64,000 bases of DNA from the NCBI GenBank assembly GCA_040882285.1, contig JBBEBQ010000025.1, positions 177,754-241,753 on the forward strand, written 5' to 3'. The notes beneath the pieces were generated by a model. That model was not told the DNA's origin. It did not search any database and saw nothing but the letters and a program-made list of their open reading frames with translations. Shown in pieces: positions 15,364 to 27,205 of this stretch. Source of the DNA: Gemmatimonadaceae bacterium (lineage in GTDB: Bacteria; Gemmatimonadota; Gemmatimonadetes; Gemmatimonadales; Gemmatimonadaceae). The first letter of the stretch is position 1, and the number at the start of each line of letters is the position of its first letter. The position numbers and the translations under genes are program-made.

Positions 15364-16608
15364 ATGGCTGAAGATCATGCGTTCGTAAACATTCTCGCGA
15401 CTCTGATCGCGATAATCATCGCGACCAAGCTCCTGGGCGCGCTGGCGCAGCGGGTCGGACAGCCCGCGGTCCTCGGCGAGCTGATCGCGGGCGTGATACT
15501 CGGCGGGTCGGTGCTGGGGGTCATAGATCCGCAGGGTCCCGTGGTGTTCGCTCTCGCGGAGCTGGGCGTGCTGATCCTGCTTTTCGAGATCGGGTTGCAC
15601 ACGGAGCTCGGCTCGCTCGTGCGGGTCGGAGGCACGGCGGCGGGCGTCGGAGTAGTGGGAATCGTGCTTCCCTTTGCCGGCGGCTACGTCGCGGCGCTCC
15701 TGCTCGGTCTGGAGACCCTACCGGCCGTCGTCTGCGGAGCGGCGCTCACGGCGACCTCGATCGGCATCTCCGCGCGCGTGCTCGCGGATCTCGGCCAGCT
15801 CGACCGCCCGGAAGGGCGAATCGTGCTGGGCGCCGCCGTAATCGACGACGTGATCGGACTCATTATTTTGTCCATCGTCACGGGCCTCGCCGCGGGAGTC
15901 GCTCCGGCGCCGCTGCCGGTGCTCAAGACCGCCGCGCTCGCGTTCGGCTTCATCGCGGCGGCGATCGTGGTCGGGCGTACGCTCGTGCCGACCCTCTTCG
16001 GCTGGATCGCGCGGATCGAGATCGCCGGCACTCTCGGGCTGTTCGGCCTCGCCTTCGCCTTCATCATGGCCTGGCTCGCCGAGCACGCCGGATCGGCCAT
16101 GATCATCGGCGCGTTCGCCGCGGGACTGGTGCTCAACCCGACGCCGCAGCGCAGAACGATCGAGCGCGCCACCACCGAGATCGGTCACTTCTTCGTGCCG
16201 GTGTTCTTCGCGGCCGTCGGCGCGGCGGTGGACATCAGGTCGTTCCTCGATCCCGGCACGCTCGCGATCGGCGGAGCGCTGATCGTCGTCGGAATCGCCG
16301 GCAAGATGGCCGCGGGCTACGCGCCCTGGTGGTTCAATGGGAACAAGGCGCTGATCGGGTCGGCGATGGTCCCGCGCGGCGAAGTCGGGCTCATCTTCGC
16401 GCAGATGGGGCTCGCGACAGGGGCGATCGACGTCGCGCTGTTCAGCGCCCTCACGCTGATGGTCATGGTGACGACGTTCGCCGGACCGCTGCTGCTGCAG
16501 CACTTCTCCGCGAAGGACATCGTGGCGTCGGAGGTGGATCGTCCGGGGCAGGGCGGCGTGGACGATCTCGTCGCTGGAGAGTACGGAACGAGGAAGAAAA
16601 AACAGTGA
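15364..16608 (+). CDS. Cation/proton antiporter (CPA2 family, Kef/Nap type)
   Basis: A 414-residue membrane protein with about 12 hydrophobic helices. It has LGAVVIDDVIGLIIL-type sequence (AAVIDDVIGLIIL, near residue 160) with the paired Asp that carries the ion in electrogenic CPA2 exchangers, an upstream GQPAVLGELIAGVILGG, and a C-terminal VPRGEVGLIFAQMG that is typical of the family. There is no added TrkA/RCK domain. It probably exchanges Na+ or K+ for H+. The stop TGA at 16606-16608 is the first TGA of a heptad repeat array, so the end of the gene is set by that repeat. Confidence 0.88.
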   Translation: MAEDHAFVNILATLIAIIIATKLLGALAQRVGQPAVLGELIAGVILGGSVLGVIDPQGPVVFALAELGVLILLFEIGLHTELGSLVRVGGTAAGVGVVGIVLPFAGGYVAALLLGLETLPAVVCGAALTATSIGISARVLADLGQLDRPEGRIVLGAAVIDDVIGLIILSIVTGLAAGVAPAPLPVLKTAALAFGFIAAAIVVGRTLVPTLFGWIARIEIAGTLGLFGLAFAFIMAWLAEHAGSAMIIGAFAAGLVLNPTPQRRTIERATTEIGHFFVPVFFAAVGAAVDIRSFLDPGTLAIGGALIVVGIAGKMAAGYAPWWFNGNKALIGSAMVPRGEVGLIFAQMGLATGAIDVALFSALTLMVMVTTFAGPLLLQHFSAKDIVASEVDRPGQGGVDDLVAGEYGTRKKKQ

Positions 16609-16629
16609 CTAGTGACTAGTGACTAGTAA
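16605..16629. repeat. Heptad repeat (GTGACTA family) containing the antiporter stop codon
   Basis: About 3.5 units of GTGACTA. The first TGA, at 16606-16608, ends the antiporter gene; the array then runs up to the 3' side of tRNA-Ser(TGA) on the other strand. Confidence 0.95.
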
Positions 16630-16638
16630 CTGATCAGC

Positions 16639-16721
16639 GGAGGGAGGGGGACTCGAACCCCCAAGCGCTTGCGCGCGCCGGTTTTCAAGACCGGTGCCTT
16701 ACCAATTAGGACTATCCCTCC
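16639..16721 (-). tRNA. tRNA-Ser (anticodon TGA)
   Basis: Minus strand. Acceptor strands GGAGGGA and TCCCTCC, anticodon stem CCGGT/ACCGG with loop CTTGAAA (anticodon TGA), a variable arm GCGCGCGCAAGCGCT and T-arm GGGTTCGAGTCCC. No CCA encoded. It reads UCN codons. Confidence 0.93.
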
Positions 16722-16762
16722 ACTTTGAAAGATAGACCCGTGGGCAAGCCCCGCGCACGTCG

Positions 16763-19042
16763 TTATGGCGTCGGGCCCGTGTCGCCTCGAATCGGCTCCG
16801 GGAGCTGCGGTGGCGGCGTGCTCGGGATCGCGTCCTCGAGATGCGACGCCCGCGCGATGGCGACGACCTCCGAGTACACGCGCGTCGCGTCGGCGCCTCT
16901 GCCCGCCTCGATCAACGCCTGTGCGAGGATGAAGCCGGCCCGCACGTACAGGTACGGAATGTTGACCGACGACTTGTCGATCCAGTGGCCGCGCTCGATC
17001 ATCTCGTCCGGCGCGGCGTAGCTGTCCCACATCGCGAGCGACGTCGGCAGATCGAACCAGCCCTCGCCCGGGATCCACAGCAGGCTGTCCGACGGCGCCG
17101 GCTCGGCCAGCACGAGCTTGCGCGCCAGCCCCGTGCCGACGACCATGCGGCCGAGTCCCAGCTCTTCGGCGTAGTTCCCGGTGGTGCGGCTGAAGTAGAA
17201 GGGGCGCTGCGGGTACGAGTCGCGGATCAGATACAGCACGAAGATGTCCGCGCGCGCGAGCCCCATCACGCCGTAGCCGATGTTGCGCGGCTCGACGCGC
17301 GCGACGATGCCCGTGCCTTCCTTGCGGAAGATCTGCGGTTCGCGGAGCTCGAGGGCGAGCGGAACCGCGTCCGATTCCTTGAACGTCATCTTTACCGGGG
17401 GATCCTGCGGCTTGGGCCACGCCCTGCCACGATAGATCTCAGGGCCGCGCGCGACGTCGTACTCGAACGTCGGGCGGCGGATCATCTGCCGCGTGTACCA
17501 CTCGGTGTTGAGCAGGGAAGTGTTGGCCACCAGCACGTCGCGGCGGATGCCCTCCACTTCCTGCGCGTACCACAGCGGGAAGGTGTCGTTGTCGCCGGCG
17601 GTGACGAGAATGCCGTACGGCTCCACGGAGTTGAGCAGGTCGGCCGCGAAGTCGCGCGTGTCGGTCTGTCCCGCGCGCGATGCGGAGCTCCAGTTGGCGA
17701 GCAGCGGTATGAGCGCGAGCGCGAGCACGGGAGATGCCGCCAGCCAGCTCCGCTGCTTCGGGACGGTGACGGTCTCATTGCCGAGCCGGACGTCGTCGGC
17801 GCCGGCGAGCGCGGCGAGCGTCTCCCACACGTACACCAGCCCGAGCGCGGCCCACACGCTCCAGGTGGAGAAGCTCCAGAGGTAGAAGTAGTCGCGGTCA
17901 CGGACTTCACGCGGCACCGCGTCGCCGAGCTCCGGCGCCTGCGAGAAGCCGTACTTGAAGTTCATGTAGTAGATCAGGCCGAACGTCACCGTGAAGACGA
18001 GCGGGCCGAAGAACCAGAAGGAGTTGCGGTCGCGGCGCCAATGGACATATCCGCCGAGCCCGCCGAGCAGGAGGAAGATCGTGGCGAACAGCGTCTGGAT
18101 TCCGGGGCGTTCTCCCATGTGGTCGCGCACCCACTGCCACTTGAAGTACAGCCACCACATTCCGACCTGGGCGCTGAACGGCGCCTGCCGCTCGGTGAGC
18201 GAGGGCTTGCCGTACTGCTCGCGGTCGAAGTTGTACTTGAACCGCTGGTACGTGACTTTGTCGAAGGTGCATGCGGCGGCCATCTTCGACTCGCAGGCCG
18301 TGGGCTCGCCTTCGTTGATCGCGGGGAAGAACGCCGCGCGGATCGGCTGCGTGGCGTACGGCGTCATGCCCAGCAGGATCGCCGCGACGCCGGCGAGGAT
18401 GAGGCGCCAGCGGAGGATCGTCTGCGGCCGGCGGATGAGCACGGCGATCGCGAGCGGCGGGAGCACGAGGAAGCCCGCCATGTGGTTGGCGTAGCCGAGC
18501 CCGCTGATATACGCGATGAGGATGAGCAGCTTGTCGGCCTTGGGCCCGTCCGGGTCGTCGCACCAGCGGACGATGAGCCAGGCGGAAATCGCCATGCCGA
18601 CGAGCGAGAGCGTATAGACCTTTTCGTTGACGACCGACTGCGACCAGACCGTGAACGCCGTGGCGCCGATGAGCGCGGCGAGCGAGCCGCCGGCGATGCG
18701 CTGCCATCTGCGCGGGAGCCAGCTCACGAGCACCCGCTCCGTTACCAGGAACCACATTCCGGCGGAGACGGCGCTGCACAGCGCGGCGAAGATATTGATC
18801 CGCATCGCCACGTTGGGGGCGATCGGCATGATCGCGAAGACGCGGCCGATGAGGACGAACAGCGGGTTGCCGGGCGGGTGCGGGATGCCGAGGATGTACG
18901 CGGCGGCGATGTACTCGCTGGTGTCCCACATCGCCGTAGAGGGCGAGAGCGTGACGAGGTACAGCAGGAAGACCAGCGTGCTCGCGATGGCCGCTGCCTT
19001 GTACGACGGTCTGTAGTCCAGCTGCGCGGCGGAAGCCGTCAT
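16763..19042 (-). CDS. DUF2723 membrane protein (protein O-mannosyltransferase-like)
   Basis: A 759-residue protein. The N-terminal 400 residues hold many transmembrane helices with the family start LVTLSPSTAMWDTSEYIAAA and GIPHPPGNPLFVLIGRV, the aromatic/charged loop that carries the catalytic Asp in GT-C glycosyltransferases. The C-terminal third is soluble, with DTFPLWYAQEVEGIRRDV, and the final part is predicted as short helices like TPR repeats. DUF2723 proteins are thought to be lipid-phosphate-sugar-using transferases of the envelope; the acceptor is unknown. It stands alone downstream of tRNA-Ser and upstream of purH on the same strand. Confidence 0.82.
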   Translation of the reverse strand: MTASAAQLDYRPSYKAAAIASTLVFLLYLVTLSPSTAMWDTSEYIAAAYILGIPHPPGNPLFVLIGRVFAIMPIAPNVAMRINIFAALCSAVSAGMWFLVTERVLVSWLPRRWQRIAGGSLAALIGATAFTVWSQSVVNEKVYTLSLVGMAISAWLIVRWCDDPDGPKADKLLILIAYISGLGYANHMAGFLVLPPLAIAVLIRRPQTILRWRLILAGVAAILLGMTPYATQPIRAAFFPAINEGEPTACESKMAAACTFDKVTYQRFKYNFDREQYGKPSLTERQAPFSAQVGMWWLYFKWQWVRDHMGERPGIQTLFATIFLLLGGLGGYVHWRRDRNSFWFFGPLVFTVTFGLIYYMNFKYGFSQAPELGDAVPREVRDRDYFYLWSFSTWSVWAALGLVYVWETLAALAGADDVRLGNETVTVPKQRSWLAASPVLALALIPLLANWSSASRAGQTDTRDFAADLLNSVEPYGILVTAGDNDTFPLWYAQEVEGIRRDVLVANTSLLNTEWYTRQMIRRPTFEYDVARGPEIYRGRAWPKPQDPPVKMTFKESDAVPLALELREPQIFRKEGTGIVARVEPRNIGYGVMGLARADIFVLYLIRDSYPQRPFYFSRTTGNYAEELGLGRMVVGTGLARKLVLAEPAPSDSLLWIPGEGWFDLPTSLAMWDSYAAPDEMIERGHWIDKSSVNIPYLYVRAGFILAQALIEAGRGADATRVYSEVVAIARASHLEDAIPSTPPPQLPEPIRGDTGPTP

Positions 19043-19114
19043 GCTGCTCGTGTGAAGGATGTGCTCAGATCGCGGGACACAACCGAGGAAGGACCAAAGG
19101 TAGCCGCGCGGGCC

Positions 19115-20647
19115 TCAATGGCGGAACTGGCGCTGCCCGGTAAATACCATGGCGATCCCATGTTCGTTCGCCGCGGCGATCACTTCCTCGTCCCGAACCG
19201 ACCCGCCCGGCTGGATGATCGCCTTTACCCCCGCCTCGGCGGCCTGATCGATTCCGTCACGGAAGGGGAAGAACGCGTCCGACCCCAGCACCGCGCCGGC
19301 GGTCTCGTGGCCGACGGTCTTGGCCTTGTGCACGGCCATGAACGCCGCGTCCACCCGCGACATCTGCCCGGCGCCGATGCCGATCGTCGCGCCGTCGCGC
19401 GCGAGCACGATCGCGTTGGACTTGACCGACCCCACCGCGCGCCAGGCGAACAGCATGTTGCGCCGCTCCTCCTCGTCCGGCGAGCGCGACGTCACCACGT
19501 TCCACTGGTTCTCGTCGCCGACGCCCTCGGCGCGCTGCTGCACCAGCATCCCGCCGCGGACGCGCTTGTAGTCGAGCGCATGGCGGTCCCAGCGCGCTCT
19601 TCCCTCGAGCACGCGCAGGTTCTTCTTCCGGCCCAGCGTCTCGAGCGCGCCGGGCGTGAAAGACGGCGCGACGACGCACTCCACGAACAGACTCGCAACG
19701 GCGTTCGCGGCTTCGTCGTCCACCTCGACGGTGAACGAGATCGCCGAGCCGAACGCCGAGACGGGATCGCAGGCGAGCGCCTTCGTGTACGCATCGAGCG
19801 CGCTCGTCCCCGTCGCGAGCCCGCAGGGAGTGGTGTGCTTCACGATCGCGCAGCACACGGCGTCCCCGAAGGCGTCGGTGGCGAACAGCGCGCCCTCGAG
19901 GTCCAGCAGATTGTTGAACGACAGCTCCTTCCCGCCTTTCTGCACGAGCGCGGAGAGTCCCTCGGCGACCGGCTCGACGTAGAACGCGGCGAGCTGGCCG
20001 GGGTTCTCGCCGTACCGCAGCGTCTGCTTGCGCTCGAGCGCGGTGAGCAGCCGGTCGGGGAAGAGCTCACCCCGGTTGCCGGCGAACCATGTCGCGATCG
20101 CGGCGTCGTACGCCGCGGTGTGCGCGAAAACCTTCTCCGCCAGGTCGCGCCGCAGCTCGGGATCGTCGTGCCTGTCCCTGAGCCCGGCCAGCACGCGCTC
20201 GTAGTCCGCGGGATCCACGATCACGGTCACCGCGGCGAAGTTCTTCGCCGCCGAGCGGAGCATGGACGGCCCGCCGATGTCGATCTGCTCGATGGACTCC
20301 TCTGGGGTCACGCCCTCCCGGCGAATGGTCTCGGCGAACGGATAGAGGTTCACCGCGACGAGATCGATCGGCGTGATGCTCGCTCCCTCGATCGCCTGCA
20401 TGTGCTCGGCGAGATCGCGCCGCGCCAGCAGGCCGCCGTGTACGGCCGGGTGCAGCGTCTTCACGCGCCCGTCGAGCATCTCCGGAAAGCCGGTGACGTC
20501 CGCCACGTCGCGGACGGTCAATCCCGCGGCTCGCAGCGCCTTGGACGTTCCGCCGGTGGAGATCAGCTCCCAGCCCAGCTCGCTCAGCCCGCCCGCGAAC
20601 TCGAGCAGCCCGCTCTTGTCGGAGACCGACAGCAGCGCGCGCGGCAT
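19115..20647 (-). CDS. purH: Bifunctional AICAR transformylase / IMP cyclohydrolase
   Basis: PurH does the last two steps of IMP synthesis. The N-terminal cyclohydrolase domain begins [17 protein letters not shown] and has the STGGTSKAL loop, [14 protein letters not shown] and [15 protein letters not shown]; the larger C-terminal transformylase domain has the [11 protein letters not shown] block with the Lys-His pair, SKSNAI-like [12 protein letters not shown], and the ending [15 protein letters not shown] followed by [14 protein letters not shown]. The 510-residue length is normal. The ATG at 20645-20647 overlaps the purN TAA as TAATG and is preferred over an ATG 13 codons upstream. Confidence 0.96.
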   Translation of the reverse strand: MPRALLSVSDKSGLLEFAGGLSELGWELISTGGTSKALRAAGLTVRDVADVTGFPEMLDGRVKTLHPAVHGGLLARRDLAEHMQAIEGASITPIDLVAVNLYPFAETIRREGVTPEESIEQIDIGGPSMLRSAAKNFAAVTVIVDPADYERVLAGLRDRHDDPELRRDLAEKVFAHTAAYDAAIATWFAGNRGELFPDRLLTALERKQTLRYGENPGQLAAFYVEPVAEGLSALVQKGGKELSFNNLLDLEGALFATDAFGDAVCCAIVKHTTPCGLATGTSALDAYTKALACDPVSAFGSAISFTVEVDDEAANAVASLFVECVVAPSFTPGALETLGRKKNLRVLEGRARWDRHALDYKRVRGGMLVQQRAEGVGDENQWNVVTSRSPDEEERRNMLFAWRAVGSVKSNAIVLARDGATIGIGAGQMSRVDAAFMAVHKAKTVGHETAGAVLGSDAFFPFRDGIDQAAEAGVKAIIQPGGSVRDEEVIAAANEHGIAMVFTGQRQFRH

Positions 20648-21249
20648 TACTGCCGCCCCGCCGCGAGCCTGGCCGGCGAAAGACACGCGACCATGTCGAG
20701 CACCCGCGGGAAGAGTACGTGCTCCACCTTGAGCACGCGCTCGGCGAGCAATTCGGCGGTGTCGCCCTCGTATACGGGAACGGGCCAGCGCGCGATCACG
20801 TCGCCGCTGTCGTACTCCTCATCCACAAAATGCACGGTGACTTCGGTCTCCTTGAGCCCGGCGGCGATCACGGCGTCGTGCACCCTGAGCCCGTACATCC
20901 CCGCGCCGCCGAAGCGCGGCAGGGGAGCGGGGTGCACGTTGACGATCCGATCCTTGTACAGCCGCGTAACCTCGGCGGGCAGCAGCTTGAGATAGCCGGC
21001 GAGCGCGACGAGATCTATGGAGTTGGTGTCGAGCATTTCGAGTAGTGCCTTTCCGTGGGTTGGATCGGTGATGACCTCGGCGGGGATGCCGCGCGCGCGC
21101 GCCCGCTCGAGCGCCGGCGCGTCCTTCCTGTTCGATGCGACCAGCGCCACCTCGCACGCGCTCAGCTCGCCGAGCCGCTCACAGTGCGTGAGGATCGCCT
21201 CGAGATTGGAGCCACGGCCGGAAGCGAGCACCGCCACGCGCGATCGCAT
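20647..21249 (-). CDS. purN: Phosphoribosylglycinamide formyltransferase
   Basis: PurN formylates GAR with 10-formyl-tetrahydrofolate in purine synthesis. The 200-residue protein has the expected blocks: VAVLASGRGSNLEAIL at the N-terminus, LAGYLKLLPAEVTRLY, the formyl-transfer loop IVNVHPAPLPRFGGAGMYGL with its Asn and His, and VTVHFVDEEYDSGDVIAR with the catalytic Asp. In this family the usual text is HPSLLP; here it is HPAPLP, a small variation. The gene overlaps purH and lies 9 nt after gmhB, in the same minus-strand operon. Confidence 0.94.
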   Translation of the reverse strand: MRSRVAVLASGRGSNLEAILTHCERLGELSACEVALVASNRKDAPALERARARGIPAEVITDPTHGKALLEMLDTNSIDLVALAGYLKLLPAEVTRLYKDRIVNVHPAPLPRFGGAGMYGLRVHDAVIAAGLKETEVTVHFVDEEYDSGDVIARWPVPVYEGDTAELLAERVLKVEHVLFPRVLDMVACLSPARLAAGRQ

Positions 21250-21258
21250 CAGGCGATT

Positions 21259-21825
21259 CTATCGCCCTGCGGCGGCATCAGTAACCCCGAGCATGCGGTC
21301 CACCGCCTCCGCGAGCGACGCCACTGTCTGCGCCTCGCGCTCGGCCCACTCGACGTCTTCCGCGGTGGTCACCGGCGTGACGAGCAGGTAGCCGGTCCCG
21401 CCGAAGGGGAGGGCGGGGCTGACGTCGCGCACCTTGTCGCCGATGAACGCCGCGCGGCTGCCTGGGATGCCGAACCGCACGAGCGCCTCGGCGAACAGCG
21501 CGGTGCCGGGCTTGCGGCACGGACAGGGGTCGTCCCCGTTGGGCGCGTGCGGGCAGTGATACACGGCGTCGATCCGCGCGTCGGCCTTCGCCAGCTCGGC
21601 GGCGATGTGCTCGTTGACCTTCTCGTACTCCTCCGGGCCGAAGTAGCCGCGTCCGATTCCGGACTGGTTGGTCACTACGACGACCGGAATGCCGCCGCGG
21701 TTGAGCCGAGCGATCGCTTCGGCGGCGCCGGGCAGAACCCGCACGTCGTCGGGCCGCGAGATGAAATGCATGTCCTCGATGATGGTTCCATCGCGATCGA
21801 GGAAGACGATGGCTGGACGCTCCAC
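21259..21825 (-). CDS. gmhB: D-glycero-D-manno-heptose 1,7-bisphosphate 7-phosphatase (HAD-IIIA)
   Basis: GmhB removes the 7-phosphate in ADP-heptose synthesis for LPS. The 188-residue HAD phosphatase has FLDRDGTIIED with the nucleophile Asp and the acid-base Asp, VVTNQSGIGRGYF, the zinc loop with Cys and His in YHCPHAPNGDDPCPCRKP, and FIGDKVRDVSPA with the metal Asp. The start is GTG at 21823-21825, sharing its C with the selA stop on the plus strand. Its position between purN and selA is probably just operon packing. Confidence 0.86.
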   Translation of the reverse strand: MERPAIVFLDRDGTIIEDMHFISRPDDVRVLPGAAEAIARLNRGGIPVVVVTNQSGIGRGYFGPEEYEKVNEHIAAELAKADARIDAVYHCPHAPNGDDPCPCRKPGTALFAEALVRFGIPGSRAAFIGDKVRDVSPALPFGGTGYLLVTPVTTAEDVEWAEREAQTVASLAEAVDRMLGVTDAAAGR

Positions 21826-23219
21826 TATGCCAGCGCGCCGATCACCGTGGCCGCCAACGCTTCGTCGTCATGCGAAAGCACCGAGCGCATGTCGAGCAGC
21901 AGCCGCTCGTTGCGCACGCGTCCGATCACGGGCGGCTCCGCCCCGCGCAGAGCTTTCTCCAGAATCGTCGCGTCGCCCCGCAGCGCGACCGCGAACGACT
22001 GAAGCACGGCTTCGGGGAAAGCGCCGCCGCCGACGGAAGCCTCGGACGGCGCGACGTCGCAGCCCACGCCGCGGGCGCGGAGCTTCTCCGCGATCGCGCG
22101 GGCGCGCTCCTCCAGCACCGCCGGCGCGGCGGACAGCATTGCCAGCACCGGGATCTCGCGCAGCGCGACCGCCGGATCGCGATACAGCGCGAGCGTCGCG
22201 CCGAGCGCCGAGATGGTGAGCTTGTCCACGCGCAGCGCGCGCGCGAGCGGGTTGGTGCGCAGCCGCTCGATCACGTCTGCTTTGCCGAGCATGATGCCGG
22301 CCTGCGGTCCGCCGAGCAGCTTGTCTCCGCTCAGCGTCACGACATCGGCGCCGGCGCGCAGCGCGTCGGATGCCGTCGGCTCTCCTTTCAGCCCGTGCTC
22401 GTCGAGGTGGAGCAGGAGGCCGCTGCCGAGGTCGTGCACGACCGGCACGCCTCTGTCGCGCCCCAGGGCGGCCAGCTGCTCGACCGGCACCTCCGCGGTG
22501 AAGCCGGAGATGGAGAAGTTGCTGCGGTGGACCTTGATGATCGCGCCGGTATCGCCGGTGATCGCCTCCTCGTAATCCGCGAGGTGGGTGCGGTTCGTGG
22601 TGCCGACCTCCACGAGTCGCGCGCCGCCGCGGCGCATAATGTCGGGGATCCTGAAGCTCCCGCCGATCTCGACCAGCTCGCCGCGCGAGATGATCACGTC
22701 CCGGTCGCGCGCGAACGTATCCACCGCCAGCACCAGCGCCGCCGCGCAGTTGTTGACGACGAGCGCGTCCTCGCAGCCGGTGATCTCGCGCAGCAGCTGC
22801 ACGCAGTGGGTGTAGCGCGAGCCGCGCTCGCCGGTCTCGAGATCGTACTCCAGGTTGGAGAAGCCCCCGGCGATCTCCCGCATCGCGCGGATCGCGGCCG
22901 GCGCCAGCGGCGCGCGTCCGAGATTCGTGTGCAGCACCACGCCGGTGGCGTTGATCACCGGCCGCAGCGATGGGCGCGTGATGTCCGCGAGACGCGCTTC
23001 GACGAGGTCGCCCCACGCCGCCGCGCTCGCCGGCGCCGGCCGCGATCCGGACCGCACGCTCTCGATCGCCGCGCGCACGGCGTTGGTCACGGTGGCGCGC
23101 GGCGCGCGCGCGAGCAACGGGGCCAGCTCGACGGATTCGAGCAGGGCGCCGACTCCGGGGAGATCCCGCCGGTCGTCGAGCCGGTCCGGCTCGCGAGCTT
23201 CGCGCGTGGTTCCTGGCAT
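21825..23219 (-). CDS. selA: L-seryl-tRNA(Sec) selenium transferase
   Basis: SelA converts seryl-tRNA(Sec) to selenocysteinyl-tRNA(Sec) with selenophosphate. The 464-residue PLP protein has the family start region (LPGVGALLESVELAPLL), INATGVVLHTNLGRAPLA, NCAAALVLAVDTF, VHRSNFSISGF and the PLP-lysine block VTLSGDKLLGGPQAG. Its C-terminal ARALRVDKLTISALGATL is also typical. This means the organism is likely to use selenocysteine, so in-frame TGA codons elsewhere in the genome need care. selB, selD and selC are not in the window; the operon here has gmhB downstream and the Ig-like lipoprotein gene follows valS upstream. Confidence 0.94.
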   Translation of the reverse strand: MPGTTREAREPDRLDDRRDLPGVGALLESVELAPLLARAPRATVTNAVRAAIESVRSGSRPAPASAAAWGDLVEARLADITRPSLRPVINATGVVLHTNLGRAPLAPAAIRAMREIAGGFSNLEYDLETGERGSRYTHCVQLLREITGCEDALVVNNCAAALVLAVDTFARDRDVIISRGELVEIGGSFRIPDIMRRGGARLVEVGTTNRTHLADYEEAITGDTGAIIKVHRSNFSISGFTAEVPVEQLAALGRDRGVPVVHDLGSGLLLHLDEHGLKGEPTASDALRAGADVVTLSGDKLLGGPQAGIMLGKADVIERLRTNPLARALRVDKLTISALGATLALYRDPAVALREIPVLAMLSAAPAVLEERARAIAEKLRARGVGCDVAPSEASVGGGAFPEAVLQSFAVALRGDATILEKALRGAEPPVIGRVRNERLLLDMRSVLSHDDEALAATVIGALA

Positions 23220-23225
23220 CGCTCG

Positions 23226-24298
23226 TTAGGGCGGAGTGGCCGGCGGCGCCGGCGCCGGTTGGGGAATCGTTATCGCGCGGCTGGACGACGCCACGCGGCC
23301 GAGCAGGCCGGGGAAGCCGTTCGCGACGACGGTGTAGGTCGCGCCCGGCTGCAGCGGAACGGGCAGGGTCACGATGACCTGCCTGTACGGACGGGCTCGC
23401 GTCATCGCCGACGGCCGCCCGGGCGCCGGCGCCATGGCCGTATCGAGCGGCGCGGTCTCCGGCAGCGCGACGCTCGTCACCGGCAGCGGGACCGAGTCGG
23501 GTCCGAGCACGCGGATCCACGCGGGGTCCAGCGGAATGCGCGCGTCGACGGGCACGTCGAACGTCACGCGCAGCGTGACGGAATCAGGCGCGTTCACCTG
23601 CTCGATTCGCGGCCCGATCGAGTCGTGCACGAACGCGTGCAGCTCCACGCGCGCGGTGTCGGTCAGCGCCACCGTGACCGTGTCCCACGGCTCGCGCGGA
23701 TCCAGCGCCCGGTTGCGGTTGCCGTCCACGACACCCTTTACCTCGTACGCGCCGGCCGGGAGATGCGGCAGCGTGAACGCGCCCGCGCTGTCCGAGTACG
23801 CGATGTAGATGGTGCTGTCGGCCGTGATCGCCTGGACCAGCCCGGCTCGGACGGGAGTTCCCGCGGCCCAATCGAACAGCACGCCGCTGATCGCGGTAGC
23901 GGGAATCACCGGGCCGGTGGCGAAAAGAGTGGCGGCACCTTCGCGCCGCACGTTGCCGCGCAGGTCGGCGAGACCCGGAAGCATCGTCACGCTGTACACG
24001 GTGTTGGGCCTCCACCCACGGCGCGGCCGCACCGCGATCTCCTCGCGCTGCCAGGACACCACCGGTGTGCCGTGCTGCGGCGAGATGACGAACAGGTTCG
24101 CGAGCGTCGTCGCGCCCGGAGGTGTCTCGCTGACGACTTCGTCGAAGCGGAAGATCACGTCGCGCGGAGTGACGCTGACGCGGCCGCTGTCCGGCGCGAT
24201 CCCGACGAGCTGCGGCGCCTCCACATCCGGCGGGCCGCCCGGCGGCATGCCCGGCGACGCGCACCCGAGCGCGGCCGCGGCGACGACCCACGACCGGA

Positions 24299-24308
<10 letters not shown>
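23226..24308 (-). CDS. Lipoprotein with Ig-like (Big_5) domain
   Basis: About 360 residues. Start is GTG at 24306-24308, overlapping the valS end by 10 nt. The N-terminus RSWVVAAAALGCAS is a lipoprotein signal with the lipobox Cys near residue 16. Residues about 35-140 match bacterial Ig-like Big_5 domains (DVIFRFDEVVSE then GATTLANLFVISP), and the rest has further beta-sandwich regions, including GTPVRAGLVQAITADSTIYI, which resembles carboxypeptidase regulatory-like folds, and ends in a Pro/Ala-rich tail. A role on the cell surface is likely; no enzyme motif is visible. A longer open frame upstream is a valS shadow. Confidence 0.75.
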
Positions 24309-27046
<2,738 letters not shown>

Positions 27047-27085
27047 TCCTCAAGTTACTTCCAAGCTTCGCGCGAGGCATCGGCT

Positions 27086-27203
27086 GGAGCGTGGTGCGTT
27101 GCCCGTCTCAGCGTCTTGCGTTGGGACGTTTACGGACGGCCCGCCGCAGTCACGTCCCTACGCAGAACGGAAAAACTGTAAACGCACAACGCTCTCCGTT
27201 TTA
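27086..27203. repeat. Dispersed palindromic repeat, copy B
   Basis: A roughly 118-bp imperfect palindrome with inner arms GCGTTGGGACGT and ACGTCCCTACGC and outer arms including GTGCGTTG and AACGCAC. It shares order and blocks with the repeat at 11617-11752. It begins directly after the minus-strand stop of the BON-domain gene and ends before valS. Confidence 0.8.
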
Positions 27204-27205
27204 AC

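Noticed and set aside
16841..20995. 1384-codon plus-strand frame over DUF2723, purH and purN
   Set aside because: High-G+C shadow: it is antisense to three well-supported genes and has no recognisable domain.
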